Of a stretch of DNA of 64,000 nucleotides, positions 35,739 through 46,906 are shown one piece after another. This stretch comes from Kalaharituber pfeilii. Taxonomy: Eukaryota; Ascomycota; Pezizomycetes; Pezizales; Pezizaceae. A program made the position numbers and the translations under genes. Under the pieces are notes generated by a model that saw nothing but the letters and a program-made list of their open reading frames with translations, was not told where the DNA came from and did not search any database. The stretch's first letter is position 1, and each line of letters begins with the position of its first letter. The stretch is taken from the NCBI GenBank assembly GCA_015179045.1, contig WHUZ01000002.1, forward strand, positions 1,922,001 to 1,986,000, given 5' to 3'.

Positions 35739-37913
35739 GCACGAGGGGAGAAAGTCAGTGCTGGAGCGGTCTAACCAGCAACGGAGAATCACCGGTGCAC
35801 ATGAAGCCATGAGGGCCTCCACTGCATGTCAGACCAAACTTTTTCGGAGCGAACGGGCAATTCCAACAGACCAAGAGGGATCGATGACATAGGCCTGCCT
35901 GGACTGTTAAATCAAAGAGCGTTTCTAGACGTTCTCCCCGAGCATTATGTTGATACTTGCTGCCACTTAGGGGTGGATCTCAGAATCTAGCTATTGCTAC
36001 GCTCCTAAAAGTATAACATTTTGACTATTTAAATTCGCTGTACGTAAATTGAGATCTTCGCCTCCAGTTGGGCACGAGAAAACTATCCTGTCTAAACTTA
36101 CAGTCACTGGTCAAAAGTCTTAGTTAAAGGGATCTGAGCGCCCAGCGGCGACAATGTCCATATGAAAAGAATTGGAGATACTGTATCTCCACGAGAAGTG
36201 ACCCCATTAGCCTATAACTTGAAGTGGTGATAGTGTAAGCAGTATGGTTTATGCTACAGAACAGGTTATACATATAGCACAATGATTGCAGTGTAATATC
36301 TACAAAAGTTATTGATGACTAGGCAACTTTTTGAAATATTATGTATCTTTAGCACTGCAACTAGATAGATAAATGGTTTTTTCTATGATAGGTACTTACT
36401 ACCTGAAACTTTATGGTTCTACAACCGGGGTTGTGTGGCTCCGCGCAAACTTCAAAGAACGCCAAGATCACCAAATTCCCATGCAAAATTGTCATTTTGA
36501 GGTTAAATAGCTCCACACAGAATATGCAACACAATGTAAAAATATGAAATAAGCTAAACTCAATACATATTATCATAGTGAAATTCATTAGCTCCAAAAA
36601 CATTCTCCTTGTATAGAACTACACTATTATGCAGAGAGAATTTAGGTAAGAAATGCTAGAATTTGCTCCTGATTTAATTGACTGCCACTATTCCCTTGAT
36701 CGCTGCATGTGATGTGCAATACTATAGACACGGCTCTATGAATTGCAGGTACAACTCCTGAAATTGGGCTATAGATCGTGGCGATATGAGCTGTGCAAGC
36801 AAGCTTTTGAGGTGTCAAAAAAAGTGGCGTCACCAAGACTTTTGACCCGTGACTGTATTGTGTACCAAAGCGTCAACCAACCAGCAGCTGAGACCTCGTG
36901 ACAATTCTCGCTGGACTCGTGGACATGAGATCGATACAACATCAAGTACATAGTTCAGGTACCCAAGTGCTACATGCGCCGGAGCCACAGCAAACTCAAC
37001 TTCTCACCGCCATTTTCCGTGAACTCACAGGAGTACCTCATGCATTTCCATCCCGCAGTCCGATTCAATGGCTTAGTCGTACCATTTTAGCACCGGTTCT
37101 AGCCGCCGATGTCGATGTTGGTGTTCCTATCCTCGCAGCTACCATTATCTACATAGGGTTTGCGCTCTATATATTCGTACTTGGAATATCGTATCCTCCC
37201 CTACCCCAATCCCGTTCAAGCTTTGTGATTTCTGTTGCGTCATGCTAGTAGGTAGCCGTGTGGATAGCTGCATCTTGCAAGACGGAGGCACATGTCGGAT
37301 GCCTATGACACTGGTATATGTGCTCTACTCGAGTACAGTATAAATAGATTTTGCTCTTGCTGAGCGTATATACATACGACCTAAAATACTGACGGGTTGG
37401 GAGCCTAAGATCTAGAGGCCTATGATAGCATATGACACCAAGCTGAGCGTTGTGCGGCCTGCAGAGATCGGGCGTGATATGATCTAGTACTTGTGTAAGA
37501 TTAAACATGCTGTTCAACCGCAAATGCATCACTTGCTGTACTCTACTAGTGAGCGCGTGACAAGAGCATTGCAACACCAGCCACGAACCGCAGCTGCAAT
37601 GCGATCACGTGCCGACAGGGTAAGAGTGGCCTACTCTTGGCTGGAATGCCGTGCTGCGCCATGCTGTGCCATGCTGTGCCATCCTGCTGCCTCTACGGAG
37701 TACCTTACCCTTTATGGGTCCTGTAGCCTGGCTCCCGAAAACATCTCAGAGATACCACCTAACCCCTATCCTGTCCTCGTCCCCCACCGCCCACCTTCAA
37801 CTGATTTGCATCCCCCCCCCCCCCCCCCCCACAACAACTCCATCTCCCCACTGTTCCATTCCGTTCCTCTTGACTCCGACAATTCAGCTACATCTGTATC
37901 CTCGCTGGCCAAA
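35739..37913. other. Intergenic region upstream of squalene synthase
   Basis: About 2.2 kb without a supported gene. The open frame ending at 37248 (from the ATG at 36925, about 107 codons) ends in a hydrophobic segment. It has no signature and I leave it unannotated. A CACGTG palindrome at 37606-37611 and a C19 run at 37812-37830 lie in the ERG9 promoter and leader. Confidence 0.45.
37812..37830. repeat. C19 homopolymer in the ERG9 leader or promoter
   Basis: Nineteen consecutive C, starting 102 bp upstream of the squalene synthase ATG. On the opposite strand this is a G19 tract able to fold as G-quadruplex. A regulatory role is speculative. Confidence 0.9.
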
Positions 37914-39615
37914 ATGGGTGCCTCGACCTACCTGTACTATCTTGCGCATCCAAATCAATTGCGTGCGCTCCTTCAATGGTAAACCTCTTTCTGGGCAGAT
38001 AACTCATTAAAGGCCCTCGCTAGCTAATGCCCTAGCTTTTCTTTTTCTGGAACGCAGGAAAATATGGCACACGCCTCTCCATGAACGGAATCCCGCTACC
38101 GAGGCCCCAACGTTGAGGCGCTGTTTCGAATTCTTGAAGATGACGTCGAGGTCGTTTGCAACGGTGATTCAGGAGCTCACCCCGGAGCTCTGTGTGCCCG
38201 TGGCGCTGTTCTACCTCATCCTCCGAGGCCTCGACACGATAGAAGATGACATGACACTGCCGCTAGAGGAGAAGGAGCCAATTCTTCGTACCTTTCACGA
38301 AAATCTGGATAAGCCAGGGTGGGCTTTCACAAAGAGTGGACCGAACGAAAAAGACAGGCAACTTCTCGTTGAATTCAGCACCATTGGCGAGGAATTCGCA
38401 AAGATCAAGAAGCCCTACAGGGAAATCATCAAGGACATCGCCCGGAAAATGGGCAATGGCATGGCCGACTATGCCAACAACGCCGAGCATAACATCAATG
38501 GCGTCAACACGATCGAGGACTACGACCTTTACTGCCACTACGTTGCCGGGCTAGTCGGTGAGGGTCTGACGGCCCTGTTTTGCGAGGCCAAGCTTGCCAA
38601 CCCGGTCTTACTCGAGCGACCCCATCTGTCAAACGCCATGGGCAACTTCTTGCAAAAGACCAATATCATCAGAGATTACCGTGAGGACCTTGACGACGGG
38701 CGCCGCTTCTGGCCAAAGGAGATTTGGTCGAAGCATATCGATGAATTCAAGGATTTGGCTGACCCAAAGAATGAGGAGGTGGCTTTGAACTGTATCTCGG
38801 AGATGTGTCTGGATGCTCTGCGCCACGCGGATGAATGTTTATTCTACCTTGCCGGCATCAAGGATCAAAGTGTCTTTAACTTTGCGGCGATTCCGCAGGT
38901 CATGGCAATTGCTACCTTGAATCTCGTCTTTAGAAATAAGGACGTCTTCCAGAAGAACGTAAAGATCGCAAAGGGCGAAGCATGCGAGTTGATGTTGGAG
39001 GCGAGCAATTTACGTTCGGTCTGTGCGGTGTTCAGGAAATATGCTAAGAAGATACGACAAAAGAATACACCTAAGGACCCGAACTTCCTCAGAATCTCCA
39101 CTGCATGCGCAAAGGTAGGCAATTGAGAACATACCCCTCTCTCTCCTCGCCTCCCTCCACTCTGCAATTGGCTAATGCTGAAGCAACCAGATCGACCAAT
39201 TCATTGAATCCATCTTCCCCACCCCCACCGATCCCGCTGTCATCGCGCGCCAACGCCAGCTCGAAGCCACCGGCGAGACTCCCGAGGAGGCAGCCCTTGC
39301 CAAAAAAGAGATGATGATGCTAATTGCTGCCGTCATTGGCACGCTGAGTGTCATTTCTGCCTTCATGGTACGCACATACCCAGCTTCTCTTTCCATGCAA
39401 CTCCCCTTTCTTTTACGTTTCCTACCTTTTCCCTTCACTAACGTCATTCCCAGATCTTCCTCGCTTGGCTCGCCGGCGCGCGCTTCGACCTCGCCTTCCA
39501 AGACATGAAAGGCACACTCTCAAAAGTTGCCAATCTCGGCGAAGCCCAAGCCCCAGCATCCATGACCACGCTGGTCGCGGAGACAGTAACGACGGCTGCG
39601 CATGTAGAACTGTAA
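37914..39615 (+). CDS. ERG9: Squalene synthase (farnesyl-diphosphate farnesyltransferase)
   Basis: Joins two farnesyl diphosphates to squalene with NADPH, the first committed step to ergosterol, at the ER membrane. Exons 37914-37978, 38058-39114, 39191-39367 and 39454-39615 join in frame. The short first exon and the W-KIW junction are clear. Both Asp-rich substrate and Mg2+ motifs are present: DTIEDDM and [14 protein letters not shown]. Other conserved blocks are [26 protein letters not shown] and [10 protein letters not shown], plus [16 protein letters not shown], which contributes to the active site. A C-terminal helix ([12 protein letters not shown]... across the last intron) is the membrane anchor. 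The length, about 485 residues, is normal and all catalytic motifs are intact. Confidence 0.97.
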
Positions 39616-41359
39616 ATCTTCTGGATTGTCCTCTTTATTCTCGTTATACATTTTTATCTGACAAAAATTGGTATTCTGTATTCATGAGGAGAGATTTAAT
39701 ATGGGTTCTAAATGAATGCAAGACTTTTCATACTTTTAGTTTTTTTGTTCTTGCTTCCACAGTGGAAGTTGTCAAAATCTGACGTCTAAAAGAGCATGAA
39801 GGCTTTTGTTGTTTTGCTAATTCCTTACTTTTTTTCTCTGTTCCTTTTCCTTTCCTTCTCCCACCTTACTTGTCAGTTTGATATTATATTGGAGTCGCCA
39901 CGCGAATGCCCCTCTATGTATCCTTCTTCCATATCTATGAATTGGGCGCCGAGCCTATACTTATTCCTCTCAACACGTTCTGCTATGTAACAGTACGTTA
40001 TGGAATATCACATCACTACAAGTTACTTTATTTTTATGGTTACTCAACCTTACACCCATCCATCCCATCCATCCCATCCAACCAACGCTGATACCAGAAA
40101 TATAGACAAATGTGAGTCTGGGGCCTATGTTTACCTCATCATCTTCAGCTTTCCATTCGAATCTTCACGATCATGCTATAACGTGGACGTGGGGCCAGGA
40201 GATGGCTAGAGCTGGGAGTGGTAGAGGAGGGGAAGGGAGAGGGGGAAAAAAAAGTCAACCGACATAAAGAACATGCAAATATCTATTACTTTTTGGAATA
40301 ATAAAAAATAAATAAAACTAGATAAAACAGAAACATACTTTCGTACACCACTTGCATACATACACACGTTATTTCTCCGAGACTATTCCTGAGCGCAACC
40401 CTTGCTCACCACCGCACATCCTCTTCTTGGGTGTCATACGAGAACAGTGTTTAACACGCCAAGGGATACTTGCTTGTTATTGTTCATTTAATATAATTCC
40501 CATATTTGTGTTACGTAATGATATAGGGGACCTGGAGAGAGAGGGAGAGAGAGGAGGGGGGGGTTGCAGAAAGCACGCTTTGGTGAGGCTCGACTGCCGC
40601 TGGGCATCCTATCGCTCCTTGAGGTCCTCGACCTGGCTACGAGACTAGACACCCCACCTAAGCAAATGCCAGTGACCAGTGATGATAAAAACTGGGATGT
40701 CATGTATATTGATCCTGCTGTTTGGCGATCCCTTGCCGGAATATACCACGCCACCCCCCCAAAATAGCGCTGAACCTCCGAATCTTTCCTCCGATTGGTC
40801 CAAACACATGAAGCTATTCCGGCGGTCAATAAACATACAAGGATACTCGTCTCCCCATTAAATTTTGGTGCATTCTTCAAATTTATTTTAAATTTATTTT
40901 ATATTTCCCTGTTGGTCGTTGGCAGAATATGAATTTTCGGCCTTTTTTTCTTTCCTAAATTGACATCTAAGGTACATGCTCAGAAAAACAATTCGAGCAT
41001 TTTCCATCGTGACATAAAATTAGCGGATGTAAAAACACATTCCGCTGTCCCATTCTCCGAATTCTCTCCACAACCCCTTGTGAGAAGTAGCTCTACATGC
41101 TAAGCACTCTATCCGAACTTCTACTCTACCCTATCACTCCGCAATCACCAACCCTCGTTGTCCTCGGTGCCTCGTGATACTTCCAAACTCTTCTAGAACT
41201 GGAGATTGCTTGTTCATTTACTGCATAAAAGTACCTCTTTCCTCGCACAATGCTTTCCCTACGATCCCCTCCTCGTGTTTCCAGAAAATAACTGCGGTCG
41301 ATCCAAAGCTCTGCTAGGTTGTCGATGAGTGGAACGATGCTCTGAGTGCTGACTGAATA

Positions 41360-41821
41360 CAATTTTACCTAGCTATACCGGACCTCGTTAAACCGGAAAC
41401 CTTGCTATACCGGACGACCCTTGACGGTTTTTGCAGTTCACATACAAAAAAATTAGCTACACCGGACACCTAATTAAACCGGACCGGACAACAAAACTGT
41501 AGACTTTTGAATTCAAATTACATATAAACTAGTTAGTTCAACCAGACAATGGCCAAAATCATGAGACTGCTTTTTGTACCTTCCATGTGTTATATTTGAA
41601 GTGTTCTCTATATCTTGAATTCAATGTTTAAAATTTGAGGAAATTAAGAAGAGGATGCCCCCTAGAACCCAGCCTCCAGACATATTTTACCTCTCAATTG
41701 GCTTACTAAGTTCTGTACCCCCCCTGGCGGGCACCCCTGCAAAATTTGTTATGCCAGACGCTAGGTTAAACCAGACAGAAGGTGCTGGATCTCGGTCGTC
41801 CGGTATAGCAAGGTGTAACTG
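41360..41821. mobile_element. MITE with pogo/Fot1-like terminal inverted repeats
   Basis: The left end reads CAATTTTACCTAGCTATACC. The reverse complement of the right end reads CAGTTACACCTTGCTATACC. Both are flanked by TA, the usual Tc1/mariner target duplication. The CTATACCGGAC core recurs in degenerate form inside, with TTAAACCGGA partners near 41388, 41455 and 41475. These subterminal repeats are typical of Fot1/pogo transposons. At 462 bp with no transposase frame it is non-autonomous. The ends are diverged from each other, so the copy is old. Confidence 0.72.
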
Positions 41822-42433
41822 TAGAATTCTCTTTTAAACAAAAGGCCGGAGCGAGCTTGCTCCCTCTTTCTTCACAGTGCTGCATGTGAATACTTGCAAA
41901 AACCATCCCAGTGCTGCTGCTTCTTACGCTGGGAAGTGGAATCATATAGAGGCCTCCGGCCTCCCCTTCACCATCGAGGAACGACTTATACCACATAAAT
42001 GCAACTCTTCTAAACCGCACCATCAACCTTCACTTACCACTCTTACAAAATAGATAAACCTCTCTCTCAACTCACTCATCACTGAACACACTTTCTACCA
42101 CACTCTGTCATGGGGGGCTTTGTCTCCCTGACCCCCCCCATGATCCCATAAAAATATCCACATATACTATCCACAATATGATTTATTCGTCAATAAACAA
42201 CCCATGTAAATAGTCTGAAATATTTTGAACATACCCCGCCATATCCTCCGATCACTCTTCTCTTCTATTACCGGAGATAATCATAGCCTAACGATATGAT
42301 ATCTTTCTTCAGAGTTAGACAAATGCTACTTGGACTTCGGGGTCTATGACTTACCTCCCCCTTTCATTACTTTTAACCATGCGAGCCTCACATATGGCAA
42401 GTCAAATCATCTTCACACCGGAATGCATCTTTA

Positions 42434-42886
42434 ATTACTCAGTTTGCAGCTTGATCCTCTCTATTTGTGTCTCCATCTTATCCACTCAATTTACGAGTCT
42501 GTCTTTCGCAACCTCTAGTGCATTCATCTTTTTTTTACCTCCGATGTCATCGATTTTCTTCAAGAGGATGTCTTGTACCGACTTAAGTTCAGTCCGTGGG
42601 TTGCTATCCGTTTCCGTTATTTCTCTCCGTTTCCTTTGTATCTTTCTTCGATTCGGTTCTGTTGAGATAGTTCTGAAGGCCGAGGAAACCGGCACAAACC
42701 ACGGTAGCAATAGGTCCAGAATGACAAGCAATACCTACACCATGAGGACGCCCTCGATAGTTCATAATAACCTCTTGCGTAAGAAAAACCAACCAGATGC
42801 CGACATGATGACTTCCTTTTATTCATGTTAGCCATGGTGCAGACGATCAATAACTGATTAACTCGTATCCACAATAGAAAAATCAC
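42434..42886 (-). pseudogene. Decayed small gene with coiled-coil C-terminus
   Basis: Reading leftwards, three frames each keep a plausible protein segment. The last is highly charged and helical (SVQDILLKKIDDIGGKKK...). A TGA at about 42487-42489 interrupts it, after which the same frame continues with VDKMETQIERIKLQTE and TAA. A GTAGGT donor near 42738 and a CTTCAG acceptor near 42677 could splice two of the pieces. The interrupted frame suggests a relic. A short real protein ending at the TGA is the alternative. No family is recognised. Confidence 0.35.
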
Positions 42887-43047
42887 AATATCCTACCCTG
42901 AAATCTACGGTGCGTAGGCAAAAGTCTTTGGGACTATGAAATATAAGGAAAGCGAGACGTGCATTCTAAGCAGACACTCTTAGCACCTCTTTTTTCAGTA
43001 CTGTTGGAAAATTCACTAAAAAAAACAATGAAGTAGCTAGAAAATTG

Positions 43048-43232
43048 CAAAAATAAAAATAAAAATAAAAATAAAAATAAAAATAAAAATAAAAATAAAA
43101 ATAAAAATAAAATAAAATAAAATAGTAATAAAATAAAATAAAATAAAAATAAAATAAAAATAAAATAAAAATAAAATAAAAATAAAATAAAATAAAATAA
43201 AATAAAATAAAATAAAATAAATAAATAAATAA
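43048..43232. repeat. AAAAT/AAAATA microsatellite
   Basis: About 185 bp of almost pure penta- and hexamers (AAAATA first, then AAAAT, ending AAAT). The open reading frame through it on the minus strand (Phe/Ile only) is a compositional artefact. Confidence 0.95.
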
Positions 43233-43670
43233 ACAGACCGCATGAATGGGTATGATATCAGAGAATCTAAATCCTTTCTCAGAATTTGAAAAGGCGTACT
43301 TTGGTTGAGTTGTTGTGTTTTCTCAAGGGGGGTCCTCTCGGATGCATGCTTCGTGACTCCAAGGCTTGGTAAAACGCTTTTCCTTATACTGCACAGTCCC
43401 AAAGACTTTTGCCTACACTGTGTATGTGTGTGTCAATGTTTGCTGTCGACAATGTTGACGAGAAGAATAAAAATTTTGGACACCCCATATCATATATGAT
43501 GCAATGCCAAGCATGCGCCGGTGGATAAGGTGCCTGCTTACCAAAACGGGCAACCATACTAGTACACCTTGGCGAACAGGCCGACTGCGAAACCTGAAGC
43601 TACGATAGCGCAAACGATACCCGGCAACGATCAACTGTGTCTGTCGTGCATCCTTCATAAAACCTAATAT

Positions 43671-44086
43671 ATTAGAGACCTTCCGCAACGCCATCTAGAC
43701 GGCGCGGGACCCCTGCAGCAATGCCAAGTGTGGCGGTGCGCGACGTCTAGACGGCGCTGCCCGTCTAGAGTAGACGGGAACCCCCCGTTTTTACGTCTAG
43801 AACTTTGAACCACTATAGCATCTCAACGAACACTCGGATTTTATTGTTGAAGATATCTATTGATAGCTGAAAGTCTCTACTTTACCGTGATACCATGAGT
43901 TCTTCAAGAAATACACAAGAAGCTTTGACAAATGAGAGATTGCTGGAGGCATCACAAACCGCCCTGCCGAGCCAATTTCTTAGCGTCAGTTTAAAATTTT
44001 GCGGAAGGTCTTTTGGGCCGTCTAGACCGCACCCTGGTCAAGTGGCGTTTTCGGCCGTCTAGACGGCGTTGCGGAAGGTCTCTAAT
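43671..44086. mobile_element. MITE with 33-bp terminal inverted repeats and CTAGA palindromes
   Basis: The left end ATTAGAGACCTTCCGCAACG is repeated exactly in inverse at the right end. The match extends over 22 bp, then one mismatch, then ten more matching bases, giving about 33 bp. TA flanks both ends, which fits Tc1/mariner insertion. At least six copies of a GTCTAGAC-type palindrome lie inside (43694, 43745, 43764, 43793, 44019 and 44054). A frame starting at the ATG at 43895 runs to TAG inside the right repeat (about 55 codons) and may be the start of a lost transposase. The near-identity of the ends indicates a recent copy. Confidence 0.8.
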
Positions 44087-44196
44087 CACTGCTCGTTCCA
44101 GCAATTAGGTTAACCAAAACATCTCAGAAAAAAAGAAATTATAAAGGGAGTAATAAAAAGGAAATTGAAAATTGAAATAAAAAAATTTCAAATGAC

Positions 44197-44279
44197 TTCC
44201 GCACCGGGGAGTCGAACCCCGGTCTCCGAGGAGCTCTCAGAATGAAAGCTCGGTATGCTAGCCGTTACACCAGTGCGGA
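44197..44279 (-). tRNA. tRNA-Glu(TTC) with an 11-nt intron
   Basis: Acceptor arms TCCGCAC and GTGCGGA pair exactly, with discriminator A. The D-arm is TGGTGTAACGGCTAGCA. The anticodon stem CCGAG/CTCGG encloses CTTTCA with anticodon TTC. An 11-nt insertion after position 37 is in the canonical place for a nuclear tRNA intron. The T-arm is CCGGGGTTCGACTCCCCGG. The mature length is 72 nt. The gene stands alone between a MITE and the DAHP synthase gene. Confidence 0.95.
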
Positions 44280-44531
44280 GGATTGCTTTAGATGCATTGG
44301 GCTTGGTGATAGAGATATATAAACATGTCTGTCCCTAATTCTACCTCATTTTCTTAAAAGTTCTGTACAGTTTTAGAATTGAGAAACACGGTTTACAACC
44401 AAAATACCCCACTCTGAAACCCGACTATAAATATAAACAGCCAACTACGCTTGCAATAGATCCCATTTTTAGCGCAGCTCCCTCTATCAGTTTACATATC
44501 TTCCCAATACTAGCCCATCATCTCACTCATC

Positions 44532-46240
44532 TCAGATGCCCTGGAATCCTATCCCACCAACTCCCCCATCCCGATAGTAGCTTGCAATTAAGAATGCCGC
44601 ATCCAGTGCCTGATTCTGGTTCAACCTCGGGTCACAATAGGTCGTATAATTCACTGATAAATCCTCATCTTTCAGTCCCTCGCTACCGCCTACGCATTCC
44701 GTAACAGCGTCACCGGTGAGCTCAAGATGGACGCCACCTAGTCGAGAATTGTGGGCTTTATGGATGGAGAGGCAAGAAGAGAGTTCGCTGATGATGTGGG
44801 AGAAGGTGCGGGTTTTGAGGGAGTGCGGGGGCGGGGAGGTACGGGTGTTTCTGAGGGTGATTGTGAGTTCTCTTTGATCTTCAAGAATTGGACAGGGAGG
44901 ATAATATTACCCATGCATGGGGTCGCACTGCCAGACCACAATGTGACCAGACTTCTGAACAGCCTGGATATGCCCTGGCAGCTTATCCTTTATCTTTCCA
45001 GCTCCATATCTGGTTATCAGAGTAACCTTCCCAATTTCCTTATCCGGGTTGACTATATCCAATAGCTGTACGAGCTCGTCTTGTTTCATTGTCGGCCCAA
45101 TCTTAATACCGATAGGATTCTGTATGCCGCGGAAGTACTCCACATGTGCACCATCCAGCTGGCGAGTGCGATCTCCTATCCAGATGAAATGGGCAGAAGT
45201 GTTGAACCATTTTGGTTTATTTCCATCACTAGGGTCCTTAAGCAGCCTGGTAAGAGACTGCTCGTATTCCAACAGCAGACCCTCATGGGAGGTGTAGATG
45301 TCCACAGACCCAAGAGACGGAGCATTATCGGCTCCAATAGTGCGCATGAACTGCAATGCATCTGTAATGGAGTTGACGATGGTTTCATATTCCTTGCGAA
45401 CATTCTTTGATTGGACATGACTAAGTGTCCATTCAAATGGGTAATGAAGATCCGCAAAGCCGGAAGAGAGTTGGGCCCGAAGATAATTCAGAGTGGCAGC
45501 TGAATGGAAGTAGGAGCTTGCAGCAATGGTCAATAGCCGGAGATAAAATGTTCAGGATGCGCAACTTACCTCACTAACCGTGCTGGGTGTGGCGTTCTTT
45601 CGTGTGGTAGGTACCCATTGATATTGTCGCCTCTGAAGCTTGGTATTTCCTTGCCATCTACAACCTCTGTCAAGCTACTCCTTGGCTTCGCAAACTGCCC
45701 CGCCATCCTCGCAATTCGCACCACCGGTATTCTAGCTCCCCAAATAAGCACCAAACTCATCTGCAAGAGGACCTTAATCTTTGCATTAATGGGGTCCTGG
45801 GAGCAGTAGTCAAATAGCTCTGCGCAGTCACCGCCTTGTAGTAGGAATTTCTTTCCGAGTGCCACCTCTTTCAGCTCTGCTCGTAATTTGACAATTTCAT
45901 GAGGAGTAACTAGTGGCGGTAGCGATTCCAGCTTCTTGAGAGCCTCCTCCACTGCGGTTTTGTCTTCGTAGACGACGCTCTGCTTCATGGGCTTTGATTG
46001 CCATGCTGTATTTGGTCTCCTGATTAGTCCTTTGTCCACCACAATTGACACGTCAAGTCAAATTCAAAGCTCACATGAAGGCGACCACTTTTCAACAACG
46101 CCCACTTCTGGTGCCCCTACGTCGTGTGCTGACACTGTAACTTCCTCCATATTTGTCCCAGCGCACTGCAACCCGGAACGCAGTGCCGCTGCCCTTTTCG
46201 CTCCTTCACTGAGAGGGAGTTGAACTAATGGACTCGTCAT
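44532..46240 (-). CDS. Class II 3-deoxy-7-phosphoheptulonate (DAHP) synthase
   Basis: Condenses phosphoenolpyruvate and erythrose 4-phosphate in the first step of the shikimate pathway. It is of the plant/Mycobacterium (class II) type rather than yeast Aro3/Aro4. The ATG at 46240 begins MTSPLVQLPLS. The best first splice joins EKW to RPNTAWQSKP. Core motifs are FLLQGGDCAELF, RIARMAGQFAKPRS, FRGDNINGY, SHEGLLLEYE and WIGDRTRQLDGAHVEYFRG. Next come GIKIGPTM, LITRYGAGKI and WQCDPMHG. A 60-nt intron after that glycine must be removed to give GNTRTSPPP. The chain ends with GVHLELTGDAVTECVGG and FLIASYYRDGG. The gene appears intact. It is divergent from HYPK. Confidence 0.92.
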
Positions 46241-46906
46241 ATCTTCTTCCCTTAAACACCTTTCTATATATATTAGTCTAGTTCGCTCCTATTGCCCTCT
46301 ATCTGCCCTCGACGTTCCTTGCTCTTATAACGGTGACGAAGGAGGCTGCAATTGCTGAGTGGAGCAGCACTCGGAGATTTCAGTCAGTGAATAGTAAGAC
46401 CAAGCGGACATCAAGTGGGGCTGTAGATTCCCTTATCCTATTTCCTTTGATGTCGACATGCATGTAAGATGCAGATGATCCGCAAGTCAAAACGGTGCAG
46501 AGATGTGTGATACCCAGGCAGTGTCAGCGCTTATGGACGGGAAGCGGAATTATTGTAAATAGGCTATCGGCGGATATTCAGTTGCAAATAGATTGGTGCG
46601 CACTAGTCAGTATAAACGACAAGCAGTATCACCAAGCCAATTCCTAAAACTGAATACAGAGCCCATGTACACCAAGTTTGTTAGAAAGGGTTCAGAGCCT
46701 ATGCATTGGCAATGAATGGGGCGTGGGCCATGTGGCTTGTCCGGCGTCGGGCCTATCCCAGCTTCCCCGCCAAACGAGCCCCCCCACTATCCCGAACTCA
46801 CTATCACCAACCTCAACCAAAACCAAATAATCAAGCACATCAGTTGCTTTCCAGTTTTCATTCTCATCAACTCCCGACCAATTTTCCAAATCTCTAAACA
46901 ACAATC
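46241..46906. promoter_or_regulatory. Divergent promoter region of DAHP synthase and HYPK
   Basis: A 666-bp interval between two head-to-head genes. No perfect Gcn4-type TGASTCA site was found. The right part (46780-46906) is a CA-rich leader of HYPK. Confidence 0.45.

Larger units (their letters stand above)
39616..44196. other. Repeat-rich accessory region
   Basis: About 4.6 kb with no intact gene. In order: 3' flank of ERG9; CCATCCATC repeats near 40050-40080; a MITE at 41360-41821; a decayed coiled-coil ORF at about 42434-42886; a large A/T microsatellite at 43048-43232; and a second MITE at 43671-44086. Short ORFs across it are on conflicting frames. Confidence 0.6.

Noticed and set aside
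36925..37248. About 107-codon plus-strand ORF with a C-terminal hydrophobic segment
   Set aside because: No signal peptide, motif, intron or neighbour supports it. A single hydrophobic stretch is common by chance in AT-rich DNA.
37491..38010. Plus-strand ORFs of 163 and 119 codons overlapping the ERG9 start
   Set aside because: They run through the poly(C) leader and the first ERG9 exon. One reaches the true start only by lacking an upstream stop, and the other is out of frame.
40488..40880. 130-codon minus-strand ORF downstream of ERG9
   Set aside because: Opposite-strand frames are equally open, and the sequence ends in a GA-rich low-complexity run. No domain was found.
43037..43402. 121-codon minus-strand ORF rich in Phe and Ile
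   Set aside because: It is the translation of the AAAAT microsatellite. No codon structure exists outside the repeat.
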